Part shown: positions 63,643 to 64,000 of the stretch, piece after piece
Layout of the letters: each line of letters starts with the position of its first letter
How positions within the stretch are numbered: the stretch's first letter is position 1
Source of the DNA: Sphingobacterium sp. CZ-2
GTDB taxonomy: Bacteria; Bacteroidota; Bacteroidia; Sphingobacteriales; Sphingobacteriaceae
Assembly: GCF_004526235.1 (NCBI RefSeq)
Contig: NZ_CP038159.1
Span: forward strand, 930,001 to 994,000
Direction: 5' to 3'
DNA length: 64,000 nucleotides
Notes under the pieces: model-generated
What the model was told of the DNA's origin: nothing
The model's database searches: none
What the model saw: the letters and a program-made list of their open reading frames with translations, nothing else
Position numbers and translations under genes: made by a program

Positions 63643-64000
63643 GATGGCAATAGAATTGAATGATGGAGGTGCTGCACTAGAGTTAAAAGCAACTTTAGAC
63701 ACGGCAGATATCCAAAAGAAATGGAAAGATCTATTAAATGGGTTAAAAACTGAATCAGATAAATTTTGGGAGGGAGTGAAAAAGAACCCTTCTGGATCCG
63801 GTCCCAAATTACCTGAGTTTGACGCCAATGCGGCCAAGACAATTCAAGGTGCAATGGTTGCATTGGGGCAATTGGAGGAAAAGGCCCAAGAATCGGCTTA
63901 CCGATTAGCAGAACTTAGATCACGTGTAACGGAATTGAGCCAGGCCAAAGCAGAATTAAAGAGACAATTGGCCGCTGGAACTCTTTCCACCGAACAATAT
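63643..64000 (+). CDS. N-terminal part of a probable phage tail tape-measure protein (partial)
   Basis: The frame from ATG 63643 runs off the right edge after 119 residues. It begins MAIELNDGGAALELKATLDT, followed by long charged helices (AMVALGQLEEKAQESAYRLA, ELSQAKAELKRQLAAGTLST). The helical, Gln/Glu/Ala-rich composition and the position after the gp10-like gene fit a tape measure. Only the N-terminus is visible. Confidence 0.6.

Overview
The window looks like a chromosomal segment of a Bacteroidota bacterium, most likely of the family Sphingobacteriaceae (Sphingobacterium/Pedobacter type). The reasons are promoters of the TTG-N19/20-TAnnTTTG type, few Shine-Dalgarno sequences, many lipoproteins with Bacteroidota-style signal peptides, and family content typical of that phylum (DUF1501/DUF1800 pair, YARHG domain, FISUMP-like lipoprotein, monomeric isocitrate dehydrogenase, GH144 glucanase). 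All assignments come from reading the sequence; no database search was run.

Layout. 1-10 kb: housekeeping and transport (isocitrate dehydrogenase, CDF metal exporter, SBF-family transporter, aspartate-type aminotransferase, the S6-S18-L9 ribosomal operon). 10-14 kb: an envelope operon with two related large proteins and a lipoprotein. 14-17 kb: a compact unit of a cysteine-synthase-like PLP enzyme, a papain-like DUF6695-type protein and aspartate decarboxylase. 17-18 kb: palindromic repeats, tRNA-Lys and a dispersed repeat. 18-34 kb: regulators (TPR histidine kinase with LuxR response regulator, two AraC-type, a Crp/Fnr with a likely operator, a LuxR), a DNA alkylation repair protein, a quinone-reductase/UbiA fusion and the DUF1501/DUF1800 pair. 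34-41 kb: an M60 metallopeptidase, lipoproteins, and an operon running from an overlooked 53-aa peptide through a FISUMP-like lipoprotein and a PqqD-like protein to a nucleotidyltransferase. 41-50 kb: a Wzc-type tyrosine kinase and three glycosidases (GH2, GH144, GH3) that suggest beta-glucan use. 50-55 kb: small envelope and cytoplasmic proteins. From about 55.3 kb to the right edge: the integrase-proximal end of a prophage in a tRNA gene (probably tRNA-Ser), with excisionase-like and winged-helix genes, a replication module with DnaB, and tail-type genes. It continues beyond the window.

The two most unusual signals are the 53-aa peptide operon (a candidate RiPP-like or peptide-modifying system) and a mirror-image strand asymmetry. 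At all four palindromic repeat loci (about 8.0, 17.3, 45.8 and 50.0 kb) the plus strand is rich in G on the left and rich in C on the right, including where the right flank has no gene. Other points of interest are possible phage origin iterons inside the replication gene, a roughly 185-bp dispersed repeat that sits beside a tRNA gene and beside the tRNA-derived att site, and a Crp-type palindrome between divergent genes.
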